DNA from: DAOUBF01 sp034432795
Lineage (GTDB): Bacteria; Chloroflexota; Anaerolineae; DSLN01
Assembly (NCBI GenBank): GCA_034432795.1
Contig: DAOUBF010000088.1
Location: forward strand, 10,517 to 74,516
Length of the DNA: 64,000 nucleotides
Reading direction: 5' to 3'
Part shown: in pieces, positions 16,290-24,135 of the stretch
How positions within the stretch are numbered: the stretch's first letter is position 1
Layout: each line of letters starts with the position of its first letter
Notes under the pieces: generated by a model
The model's input: the letters and a program-made list of their open reading frames with translations, nothing else
Databases searched by the model: none
Told to the model about the DNA's origin: nothing
Translations under genes and position numbers: made by a program

Positions 16290-16343
16290 TGCTCGCATCT
16301 GCCCTGCGCCTGATGAAGGGCGCATTTGCGGGGGGTGAAATCG

Positions 16344-17819
16344 TCAGGATTCTGCTGCCAGCGCCTCCTCAATCAACGGCGTCACATCCAGGCCGGCGCT
16401 GCCCAGGCGTGCGGCCAATTCGTCAGCGTTATCCCGTTGCCCCAGGCGCCATTGGCTGATGATGAATTCACCTGCCTCAGGTCGGTTGTACCAATCCTCC
16501 CCGTAAGTTCGCTCCAGGTGACCGCGCCAGTGCATCTCCAATATCCAGGCGCGCAGGTATTGGGCCACGTAGAAGGCATCGTCCACGTCGCTTAGATAGC
16601 GCTCCTCCGGTACGCGGACGCGGCCGGCGCGCTCCAGCCAGTACACGTAGGCGCCCCCCTGGCCATCCACCGGCCCACTGTGCAGTTCCAGCTCGTAATT
16701 GAGCTTGGCGGCGTAGCGGCGCAAGAACCACAACTTCTGGAAGAGCGAGAAGCGGATGAAGGCTTCGGCGTCCTCCGCGGAAGCCCCAAGCACCTCTTGC
16801 AGCCAGCGGCGGTTGTGCAGCAGGTGCTCCATGAGGAAGGCGTAGCTCTCCGTGACCGAGTTATCCCCCAGGTAGCGGAAGGCAAAGGGCAGGTCTGCCT
16901 CCACATGGGTATAGTGCTCGGCGTGGCCGGCCTCATGCAGCAGGGCGCTGTAGTCGTCCTGACCGCCCTGGGGCTTGATCACCAGATAGACTTCCGTAGG
17001 GACGCGCACGGGCGAGCAGAAGGCGCGTGGCGACTTGAGCGGGCGCATCTCCAGGTCCAGCTTGAGGTTGGGCTGGGCGTCCAGGTCAATGTCCATCCCT
17101 GCCAGCGTGCGCCGCAACGCGTCCACCAGGCGTTCCGCCGGGAAGAGGCGGTCAAACTCGTCGGCGCGGAACAGGCGGGCGATGTCGTTGATGTGGGCCT
17201 CCTCGCGGGACACGCCGATAGCCTCCAGGCGGGCAGCCAGGCGCGCCTCATAGACCGCCTCCGTCTCATCCAGAAAACGGACCATCTGCCGGGCAAGCGG
17301 GCGCAGGTTCAGCCAACGCAGCCGATCACACAGGTCTACATAATCGGCAAAGCCCAGGCGCTGGGCCTCGTCGTGCAGGGTATTCCAGCGTTCGGCGCGC
17401 AGAGGGTTCGCCTCGGCCATGCGGCTGTAGTACAGGTCGCCGAGGGCCTGGCGGCGGGCACGGTCTGGCTCGTTGCGCAGCAAGACAGGTACCTGCTGGT
17501 AAGGCACCTCCTCGCCATCCCAGGGGACGGTGGCCGCCAGTTCGGCGTTGGTGATGGCCTCGGACAGGGCCTTGACGCGGTTATCCAGGTAGCCGCCGAC
17601 GGCAAACTCGGCCAGATAGCGCGTTTCCTTGCCGTCCATCTGGTCCAGCAGGCCATGCACCGCAGATTCAGCGAACAGATCGGCGTAGCGATCATAAATC
17701 GCCGCGATCTCCAGCCGGTCCTTCAGCCCCGCGCCGACCGTGTAAAACTCGCGGCCGATCTCGGTCAGGAATTCTTCTGCACGGTGCTGGTAAGCGTTCA
17801 AGTCCATTTGGGTCATCAT
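16344..17819 (-). CDS. M3-like zinc metallopeptidase
   Basis: 491 residues, nearly all helical. The zinc site HEAGH is in LLHEAGHAEHY, and a downstream Glu in SVTESYAFLMEHLL is the expected third ligand of a gluzincin. The arrangement is like oligoendopeptidases (M3) and carboxypeptidase Taq (M32), which trim peptides in the cytoplasm. No signal peptide. I cannot name a subfamily. The upstream thiolase gene ends only 28 nt away on the same strand, so the two may be cotranscribed. Confidence 0.75.
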   Translation of the reverse strand: MMTQMDLNAYQHRAEEFLTEIGREFYTVGAGLKDRLEIAAIYDRYADLFAESAVHGLLDQMDGKETRYLAEFAVGGYLDNRVKALSEAITNAELAATVPWDGEEVPYQQVPVLLRNEPDRARRQALGDLYYSRMAEANPLRAERWNTLHDEAQRLGFADYVDLCDRLRWLNLRPLARQMVRFLDETEAVYEARLAARLEAIGVSREEAHINDIARLFRADEFDRLFPAERLVDALRRTLAGMDIDLDAQPNLKLDLEMRPLKSPRAFCSPVRVPTEVYLVIKPQGGQDDYSALLHEAGHAEHYTHVEADLPFAFRYLGDNSVTESYAFLMEHLLHNRRWLQEVLGASAEDAEAFIRFSLFQKLWFLRRYAAKLNYELELHSGPVDGQGGAYVYWLERAGRVRVPEERYLSDVDDAFYVAQYLRAWILEMHWRGHLERTYGEDWYNRPEAGEFIISQWRLGQRDNADELAARLGSAGLDVTPLIEEALAAES

Positions 17820-17846
17820 GTCCTTTCTGGAGATGTTGTAAAAGGG

Positions 17847-19052
17847 TTACTCTATTCGCTCCACAATCGTCGCCTCGCCCTGGCCCACACCGACGCACAG
17901 CGTGACCAGACCGTAGCGGGCGCGGCGGCGGCGCATCTCGTGGACGAGCGTGGTCATCAGGCGGGCGCCGGAGCAGCCCAGGGGGTGGCCCAGCGCGATA
18001 GCGCCGCCGTTGACATTGGTCTTAGACAGGTCCAGGCCCAGTTCGCGGGCGCAGGCCAGCACCTGCACGGCGAAGGCCTCGTTAATCTCCACCAGGTCCA
18101 TCTGGTCAATCGTCAGCCCGGCGCGTTGCAGGGCCTTGCGCACCGCCGGGATCGGCCCCAGCCCCATCGTGCGCGGGTCCACACCCGCCGCAGCCGAGGC
18201 GATGATACGCGCCATAGGCTTAAGCTCCAGTTCGCGGGCGGCCTCGGCGCTGGTCAACAGGAGCGCCGCCGCGCCGTCATTGATGCCGGACGAATTGCCT
18301 GCGGTGACCGTGCCGTTTTTGCGGAAGGCGGGTGGCAGCCTGGCCAGCTTCTCCAGCGTCGTGTCGGGGCGGGGGTGCTCGTCCGTGTCCACGACAATAG
18401 GGTCGCCTTTCTTCTGGGGGATGACCACCGGGACGATCTCGTCCTTGAAGCGGCCTTCGCGGATGGCGGCGGCGGCGCGCTGCTGGCTCATCAGGGCGAA
18501 TTCGTCCTGCGCCTCGCGGCTGATGTCTGGATAGCGTTCGTACACATTCTCGGCCGTCTCGCCCATGCTCTCCAGCGGGAACATGGCCTCCAGGCGGGGG
18601 TTGGGGAAGCGCCAGCCGAGCGTGGTATCGTACATGGTCACGTTGCCGCGCTGGAAAGGCTCGGCGGATTTAGGCACGGCCCAGGGGGCGCGCGTCATGC
18701 TCTCCACGCCCCCGGCGATAAATACATCGCCCTCACCGACCTTGATGGCGCGTGCCGCCTGGTTGATCGCGGTCAGGCCGGAGGCGCACAGCCGGTTGAA
18801 GGTCACGGCGGCCACGTCCACCGGCAGCCCGGCCAGGAGCACCGCCATACGGGCCACGTTGCGGTTGTCCTCGCCCGCCTGGTTGGCGCAGCCCATGTAG
18901 ACCTCTTCAATGCGCGCCGGGTCAATGCCGGTGCGTCGGACGATCTCGCGGATGACCAGCGCGGCCATATCGTCAGGCCGCACGTCCTTCAGGATGCCCC
19001 CGTGCCGCCCCACCGGGGTGCGCACGGCGTCAATGATCAGTGCTTCGCGCAT
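17847..19052 (-). CDS. Acetyl-CoA C-acyltransferase (thiolase)
   Basis: 401 residues from the ATG at 19052, which has GGAGGAG upstream. Active-site Cys in NRLCASGLTAI, NEAFA, the GHPLGCSGAR motif, and the second catalytic Cys in LCVGVGQG are all present. Thiolases cleave 3-ketoacyl-CoA in beta-oxidation or condense two acetyl-CoA. The length and TLGWRFPNPR-type loop resemble degradative (PcaF/FadA) thiolases. No other beta-oxidation gene is next to it, so the pathway is not fixed. Confidence 0.93.
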   Translation of the reverse strand: MREALIIDAVRTPVGRHGGILKDVRPDDMAALVIREIVRRTGIDPARIEEVYMGCANQAGEDNRNVARMAVLLAGLPVDVAAVTFNRLCASGLTAINQAARAIKVGEGDVFIAGGVESMTRAPWAVPKSAEPFQRGNVTMYDTTLGWRFPNPRLEAMFPLESMGETAENVYERYPDISREAQDEFALMSQQRAAAAIREGRFKDEIVPVVIPQKKGDPIVVDTDEHPRPDTTLEKLARLPPAFRKNGTVTAGNSSGINDGAAALLLTSAEAARELELKPMARIIASAAAGVDPRTMGLGPIPAVRKALQRAGLTIDQMDLVEINEAFAVQVLACARELGLDLSKTNVNGGAIALGHPLGCSGARLMTTLVHEMRRRRARYGLVTLCVGVGQGEATIVERIE

Positions 19053-19152
19053 AGTTGACTCCTCCACGCACCCATTATACACTTTGCGCTGGAGAAGCGC
19101 ATATGCGGGCGGGGCTGTATATGGATACCGACACTCTTCTGGAGGCTAATCC

Positions 19153-19884
19153 ATCATCACTAACACTATACTGACCTTCCTGTTCCTTATTGCGGCTGCG
19201 CTGTATTCCTCGGTCGGTCATGCGGGCGCCTCCGGCTATCTGGCGGCTATGGCCTTGCTGGGCGTCACCCCGCAGGTGATGCGCCCCACCGCACTGACAC
19301 TGAATATCCTGGTCGCGCTGGTCGCCACGATAAAGTTCTATCGCGCCGGCTGCTTCTCCTGGCCGCTCTTCTGGCCGTTTGCCCTGACCTCTATCCCCTT
19401 CGCGTTTATCGGCGGCGCTCTGAAGTTGCCCACCTCGGCGTATAAAGTCATCGTTGGCCTGGTGCTGGTGTACGCCGCTTACCGGCTTTTCCGCGCGGCC
19501 CGGGGGGCGGCCACAGCGATCAAGCCACCGCCGCTCTGGGCCGCGCTCATCCTGGGTGCGGGCATCGGATTGCTTTCCGGGCTGACCGGGGTGGGGGGCG
19601 GTATCTTCCTCAGCCCGCTGTTGTTGATGATGGGCTGGGCCGAGATACGCCAGACTTCGGGCATTGCCGCCGCGTTTATCCTGGTGAATTCCATCGCCGG
19701 CCTGTTGGGGCAGCTCTCCAGCCTGGCCGCTGTGCCCTCCGCCATCCCCATTTGGGCGGCAGCGGTGCTGGTGGGGGGCTGGGTAGGTGCGGAATACGGC
19801 AGCCGGCGGCTGAACACGGCCACGCTGCGTCGCCTGCTGGCCGTCGTCCTGGTGATCGCCGGCCTGAAACTGATATTCACCTGA
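19153..19884 (+). CDS. TauE/SafE-family permease (non-standard start codon)
   Basis: About 243 residues with seven or eight hydrophobic segments. The family motif GAGIGLLSGLTGVGGGIFL is in the middle, and GHAGASGYLAAMAL near the start. These proteins move sulfite, sulfonates or similar anions. The homologous N-terminus extends well upstream of the first ATG (19249), back to a TAA at 19147. A GGAGG site at 19141-19145 points to ATC at 19153 as start; no ATG, GTG or TTG exists in that stretch. Confidence 0.8.
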   Translation: MITNTILTFLFLIAAALYSSVGHAGASGYLAAMALLGVTPQVMRPTALTLNILVALVATIKFYRAGCFSWPLFWPFALTSIPFAFIGGALKLPTSAYKVIVGLVLVYAAYRLFRAARGAATAIKPPPLWAALILGAGIGLLSGLTGVGGGIFLSPLLLMMGWAEIRQTSGIAAAFILVNSIAGLLGQLSSLAAVPSAIPIWAAAVLVGGWVGAEYGSRRLNTATLRRLLAVVLVIAGLKLIFT

Positions 19885-20073
19885 ACTGAGCTTATACCTG
19901 TGTTCTCCCCCTATCCCTTTGGGTCCTACCCGACCTACCCAGAAGGGTAGGAATTCAGCCCCTTTTCCCCTACCCTTTTTCGTCTTCAGGTTTAGCCTGG
20001 TGAGGGTTGTGCAGGGCGTCACTTTCTATTAATCTGCATAATAGCGGTTCTGTAACAGAGTGTCGGGGGCATT

Positions 20074-20427
20074 GTGGCGCGTACACGTGTGGTGATCTTA
20101 TCCAGGCGCTCATTGTTTATGGAAGGTGTGGCCAGTCGGTTGCGGCAGGATGAGGCGCGCGTAGAGGTGGTGACAATGGACGCGCATGCGCCGCAGGTGC
20201 TGGCGCAGGTCATCGCTGCCCGCCCGGCTGCGGTCATCCTGGACGCTACAGACCCCGACGCCACACAGGGCTGCACGCTGAGCACGCTGTTCCAGGCGCT
20301 GCCCACGCTTAAAGTCATTCACCTGGACCTGCAGCGAAAGCAGGTGCGGATCGTGACCAGCGAGCAGCGCCCGGCCGGCGAGGTGCGCGACCTGCTGGAG
20401 ATCATCGCGCCCTCTGCAACAACCTGA
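20074..20427 (+). CDS. Receiver-like single-domain protein
   Basis: 117 residues, GTG start. The pattern VVILSRRSLFMEGVASRLRQ followed by AAVILDATDP is that of a response-regulator receiver, with Asp in ILDATD at the phospho-acceptor place, but the N-terminal acidic pair is missing (SRR instead of DD). The normal C-terminal Lys is unclear. No output domain. It could be a degenerate receiver or adaptor. It lies 44 bp upstream of the decaheme cytochrome gene and may be cotranscribed with it. Confidence 0.6.
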   Translation: MARTRVVILSRRSLFMEGVASRLRQDEARVEVVTMDAHAPQVLAQVIAARPAAVILDATDPDATQGCTLSTLFQALPTLKVIHLDLQRKQVRIVTSEQRPAGEVRDLLEIIAPSATT

Positions 20428-20471
20428 AGGTCTCGTAGGGAGTCTATGACACGAGGAAAGGAGAGATCAGT

Positions 20472-22655
20472 GTGGTGAATCGCAAGTTACTGCTTTTAGG
20501 CGCTCTGCTGTTGGCGCTGGGGCTGGCGCTGGTGGCCTGTCAGACCGCGCCCACGCCCACGCCCACAGCGTCTCCCCCGCCGCCCACCCCGACACCGGCA
20601 GCGACCCCTCTAGGGGTCCAGCCCAGCCCCACTGCGCCTCCGGCGCTGGCGCTGGAAATCCCCTTCCAGGACCTCTGGGCGGGGTCTGGGCATGCCGACG
20701 CGACCGCCGAGGCATTTACGCACTGGAACGAGGCGGACCCGAAAGAAGTCCCGGTCGCCTGTGCCAAGTGCCATAGCTCGCCCGGCTACCTGGACTTCAT
20801 CGGCGCCGATGGCAGCGCTGCGGGGGTGGTGGATAAGGCGGCGCCGATCGGCACCGTGATCACCTGCGTCACCTGTCACAACGATGTCACCCTGAAGATG
20901 AGCAGCGTGACCTTCCCCTCTGGGGTGGAAGTCACCGGCCTTGGGCCTGAGGCGCGTTGTATGCAGTGCCACCAGGGGCGAGCCTCCACCGTGCAGGTGG
21001 ACGAGTCCATCACCAAGGCGGGCCTGACCGACCCGGACACCGTCAGCGAAGACCTGGGCTTTACCAACATCCACTACTTCGCTGCGGCGGCCAGCCTGGA
21101 GGGCGGGATCACCAAAGGCGGCTACCAGTACCCTGGCAAGTCCTATGATGCCAAGCTGGAGCATGTGGCCGGCTACAACACCTGCGTCGGCTGCCACAAT
21201 GTACACAGCCTGGAGATCAAAGTGGAGGAGTGCAAAACCTGCCACACCGGGGTCTCCACGCGCGAGGACCTGAAGAACATTCGCATGCCGGGGTCCCTGG
21301 TGGATTATGATGGCGATGGGAACACGGACGAGGGGATTTACTTTGAGATTGACGGCCTGCGCACCCTGCTCTATCAGGCTATACAGGCCTATGCCAAGGA
21401 GGTCTCTAAGAAGCCCATCGCCTACGATCCGGCCGCGTATCCCTACTTCTTCGTGGATACGAACGGCAACGGGAAGGTAGATGCCGACGAGGCGAAGCCG
21501 CAGAACGGGTACAACGCCTGGACCGCCCGCCTGGCCAAGGCAGCCTATAACTACCAGACGTCCATCAAAGACCCCGGCGCGTATGCGCATGGCGGTAAGT
21601 ACGTCATTCAACTCCTCTACGATTCCATAGAGGATTTGAACGCCAAACTGTCCACGCCGGTGGACCTGTCTAAAGCACATCGCGTGGATGCGGGCCACTT
21701 CGCCGGGTCCGAGGAGCCTTTCCGCCACTGGGATGAGCAAGGCGCTGTGCCGCCTGCCTGCAGCAAGTGCCACACGGCGGCGGGCCTGCCGCTGTTCGTG
21801 CGGGATGCCACCAGCATCACCCAGCCGCCTTCTAATGGCTTCCGCTGCGATACCTGCCACAGCGACGTGACCACCTTCGCCCGCTACACGGTGAACACGG
21901 TGACCTTCCCCAGCGGGGCCAGGCTGACCTTTGGCGAAGGGAACGATAACAACCTGTGCCTGAACTGCCATCAGGGCCGTGAATCTACGGTCAGCGTCAA
22001 CAACCTGATTAAGGGGCTGGAGCCGGATGCAACCTCTGAGAAGCTCCGCTTCCTTAACGTCCACTACTTCGCGGCAGGGGCTACCCTCTTCGGCGGCGAA
22101 GCCAGAGGCGCCTACGAGTACGAGGGCAAGACCTACGTCGGGCGGAACACGCATGTGGAGGGCTTCAACACCTGCACCGCCTGCCACGACACACATGCCT
22201 TGACGGTGAAGGCACAAGCCTGCGGCGCCTGCCATACGGGTGTGAAGACCCTGGAGGATCTCCAGAAGATCCGTATGTCCACTGTGGACTATGATGGCGA
22301 TGGCGACACCACCGAGGGCCTGGCAGGTGAAGTGGACACCCTGCGCCAGGCACTCTACGCGGTCATCCTGGACTATGCCAAGACCAAAGTCGGGACGGCG
22401 ATCGTGTATTCGCCGGTGGCCTACCCTTACTGGTTCACCGACACCAACGGCAACGGCCAGGCGGATCCTGACGAGATCAAGAGCGAGAACGCCTACAACC
22501 AGTGGACGCCGCGCCTGCTGCAGGCGGCATACAACTACCAGTATGCCACTAAAGACCCCGGCCAGTTTGCCCACAACGGCAAGTACATCCTCCAGGTGCT
22601 GTACGATTCCCTGGAGGCCATGGGGGCAGATGTCTCGGGGATGACCCGTCCGTAG
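20472..22655 (+). CDS. Decaheme c-type cytochrome lipoprotein
   Basis: 727 residues. Lipobox LVACQ near residue 23 followed by a Thr/Pro linker. Ten CxxCH sites: CAKCH, CVTCH, CMQCH, CVGCH, CKTCH in the first half, CSKCH, CDTCH, CLNCH, CTACH, CGACH in the second. The halves are tandem duplicates: each also has a CHQGR segment, a DYDGDG calcium-loop-like motif and DTNGNG followed by acidic residues (EF-hand-like). Likely a surface-attached electron-transfer protein. GTG start at 20472 or 20475. Confidence 0.9.
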   Translation: MVNRKLLLLGALLLALGLALVACQTAPTPTPTASPPPPTPTPAATPLGVQPSPTAPPALALEIPFQDLWAGSGHADATAEAFTHWNEADPKEVPVACAKCHSSPGYLDFIGADGSAAGVVDKAAPIGTVITCVTCHNDVTLKMSSVTFPSGVEVTGLGPEARCMQCHQGRASTVQVDESITKAGLTDPDTVSEDLGFTNIHYFAAAASLEGGITKGGYQYPGKSYDAKLEHVAGYNTCVGCHNVHSLEIKVEECKTCHTGVSTREDLKNIRMPGSLVDYDGDGNTDEGIYFEIDGLRTLLYQAIQAYAKEVSKKPIAYDPAAYPYFFVDTNGNGKVDADEAKPQNGYNAWTARLAKAAYNYQTSIKDPGAYAHGGKYVIQLLYDSIEDLNAKLSTPVDLSKAHRVDAGHFAGSEEPFRHWDEQGAVPPACSKCHTAAGLPLFVRDATSITQPPSNGFRCDTCHSDVTTFARYTVNTVTFPSGARLTFGEGNDNNLCLNCHQGRESTVSVNNLIKGLEPDATSEKLRFLNVHYFAAGATLFGGEARGAYEYEGKTYVGRNTHVEGFNTCTACHDTHALTVKAQACGACHTGVKTLEDLQKIRMSTVDYDGDGDTTEGLAGEVDTLRQALYAVILDYAKTKVGTAIVYSPVAYPYWFTDTNGNGQADPDEIKSENAYNQWTPRLLQAAYNYQYATKDPGQFAHNGKYILQVLYDSLEAMGADVSGMTRP

Positions 22656-22669
22656 CTGAAACGGGAGGT

Positions 22670-22692
22670 GGGGCGGGCGTGAGACCCGCCCC
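22670..22692. repeat. GGGGCGGG hairpin (family F) after the cytochrome gene
   Basis: 8-bp arms (22670-22677 and 22685-22692). A second hairpin, ATGGAGGGGCA / TGCCCCTCCAT, follows at 22713-22744. Both lie between convergent genes. Confidence 0.6.
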
Positions 22693-22712
22693 TACGTTGT
22701 GCCTTGCAACCG

Positions 22713-22744
22713 ATGGAGGGGCATGGCATGCTGTGCCCCTCCAT
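22713..22744. repeat. ATGGAGGGGCA hairpin (family F)
   Basis: 11-bp perfect arms (22713-22723 and 22734-22744), loop of 10 nt, no T tract. Confidence 0.6.
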
Positions 22745-22787
22745 GGCTTTAGGGCTGCTGAAGCCAGGCTTCAGCCATCCCGCTGAC

Positions 22788-23327
22788 CTAGCGGGGCCAC
22801 AGGGCGCGGACGAGCAGGAGCAGGCCGATCAGGATGATCAGGATCGGCCCCAGCACTTTGAGCAGGAAGCCGCCAAAGAGCGAGGCGAAGAAGGCGAACG
22901 CGCCCACGCTGATCGCGGCCATGACCAGGCCGGTCATGGTGGCGTTGCGCCCCCAGCCGCCGAAGACCGCCCCCAGGGCGATCCCCAGCCCGACGCCCGC
23001 CGGGATCAGTGTCCAGGCGTAGGCCCAGCTCCCCCAATCGCCGGTGAAGGTGTTGTACAGGAAGATCAGGCCCAGGGTGAGCAGAATGGTGCCGGGGACG
23101 AACAGACCGGCCAACTCCCGTCGGTTCTCGCCCGCCGCCAACGCGGGAACATAGAAGACCAGCGCGCCGATGAAGAAGATCGCGGGCCATAGCCGCGCCA
23201 CCAGGTTGACGTTTAGGGTGATGGAGAGGAAGTTGATCGCCAGGAAAAGGACACCTAACCCGATCAGAACGACGCCAACCAGGATACTGCCAGTCCGACC
23301 TGGCGAGGGACGTATCGTGCCAGACAT
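22788..23327 (-). CDS. Small polytopic membrane protein, LiaI/DUF5668-like
   Basis: 179 residues with about six hydrophobic helices arranged as short hairpins (GSILVGVVLIGLGVLFLAIN near the N-terminus). Motif order and Gly-rich helices resemble the LiaI/LiaF-type transmembrane region of envelope-stress proteins. No cytoplasmic domain beyond a few residues. No operon partner. Function unknown. Confidence 0.65.
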   Translation of the reverse strand: MSGTIRPSPGRTGSILVGVVLIGLGVLFLAINFLSITLNVNLVARLWPAIFFIGALVFYVPALAAGENRRELAGLFVPGTILLTLGLIFLYNTFTGDWGSWAYAWTLIPAGVGLGIALGAVFGGWGRNATMTGLVMAAISVGAFAFFASLFGGFLLKVLGPILIILIGLLLLVRALWPR

Positions 23328-24135
23328 AGGGCCTCCTTAGTGATAGACGAATTCTACTGGATTCCCACGAAATTCTCAAACGCCTGTGTTGGCTGGTTCC
23401 CCCACCCCAACCCTCCCCCGCAAGGGGGAGGGGGTTGCGCCTGTTCCCTCCCCAATTATATAGTCTGGCTATACGGGAATAACCACACCGTAAACGGTGT
23501 GGCATGAGCGTGCCCCTAAGCTACACCGTTTGCGGCGTAGTCCCTGAAATCCCCCACGTTGCGGTGAATAAATCAATGTTCATCAATCGCGCCCCTCCCC
23601 GTTGGATGACGGCTGCCCCCAAATGGAAATGCACTCCCTGTCCATTAAACACGCGTCACATTTCGCTGGCGCGTGCGTCTCTATAGATAGCGCACTCTTC
23701 AGCCGACACGAACGGTGAGAGTGCCGCATGAGCCGCTGCCCGCGCCGGTGGGGGGCATCAGGGTGGCGGCTCGCGCTTAGATCGGCTCGTCCCGCTGACA
23801 TTCTCCCCTGGTAGGGGGCGGGTCGAGGCCCCCGACAGCCGTTCATCCTCAGCCTGAAGGCCACATGGGTGAAAAAATACGTAAAATAGATGATGACAAG
23901 CCCCGATTTTTGTGGTATAGTGTGATGTAAAGTATCTCAACCCGACTCCGGTCTTGAGCTAGGTAGCACATCATAGATCAAGGGGTGCCCTGATGCATCC
24001 CATCCAATTCAGCCCGGCCCGGTAAGAGGCCCCTATCAGGCGTCCTTTGTGCGTTGGCCGGACGAGCAATCCAGGTGGTGATCGCGCCCTGTCTGCGCGA
24101 AGTTTAAGCAACGTATGCTGGAAAGGAGGACTTAT
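23328..24135. other. Long intergenic region (about 800 bp) with repeats and a structured leader
   Basis: No convincing gene. It holds a family A palindrome (23399-23436), an ACACCGTAAACGGTGT palindrome near 23487-23502 with a related segment near 23521-23538, and from 23893 the promoter and a ~200-nt untranslated leader of the surface-protein gene. Base composition drops toward A+T around 23860-23940. Confidence 0.7.
23893..23921 (+). promoter_or_regulatory. Promoter of the large surface-protein gene
   Basis: ATGACA (23893-23898), 17-nt spacer, TATAGT (23916-23921). Predicted start near 23928, leaving a leader of about 200 nt before the ATG at 24136. The leader has several possible hairpins (e.g. 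CTCAA...TTGAG at 23937-23959) but no riboswitch family I can name. Confidence 0.6.

Noticed and set aside
16680..19058. Very long plus-strand frame (792 codons) opposite the peptidase and thiolase genes
   Set aside because: It is antisense to two clearly conserved genes and has no recognisable domain; GC-rich codon use creates such frames.
20610..22574. Long minus-strand frame (654 codons) over the decaheme cytochrome gene
   Set aside because: Antisense to ten CxxCH motifs and a clear lipoprotein signal; no ribosome site or homology.
23937..24100. TPP- or c-di-GMP-like riboswitch in the surface-protein leader
   Set aside because: A GGGGTGCC segment is present, but the conserved cores of these riboswitches are missing.
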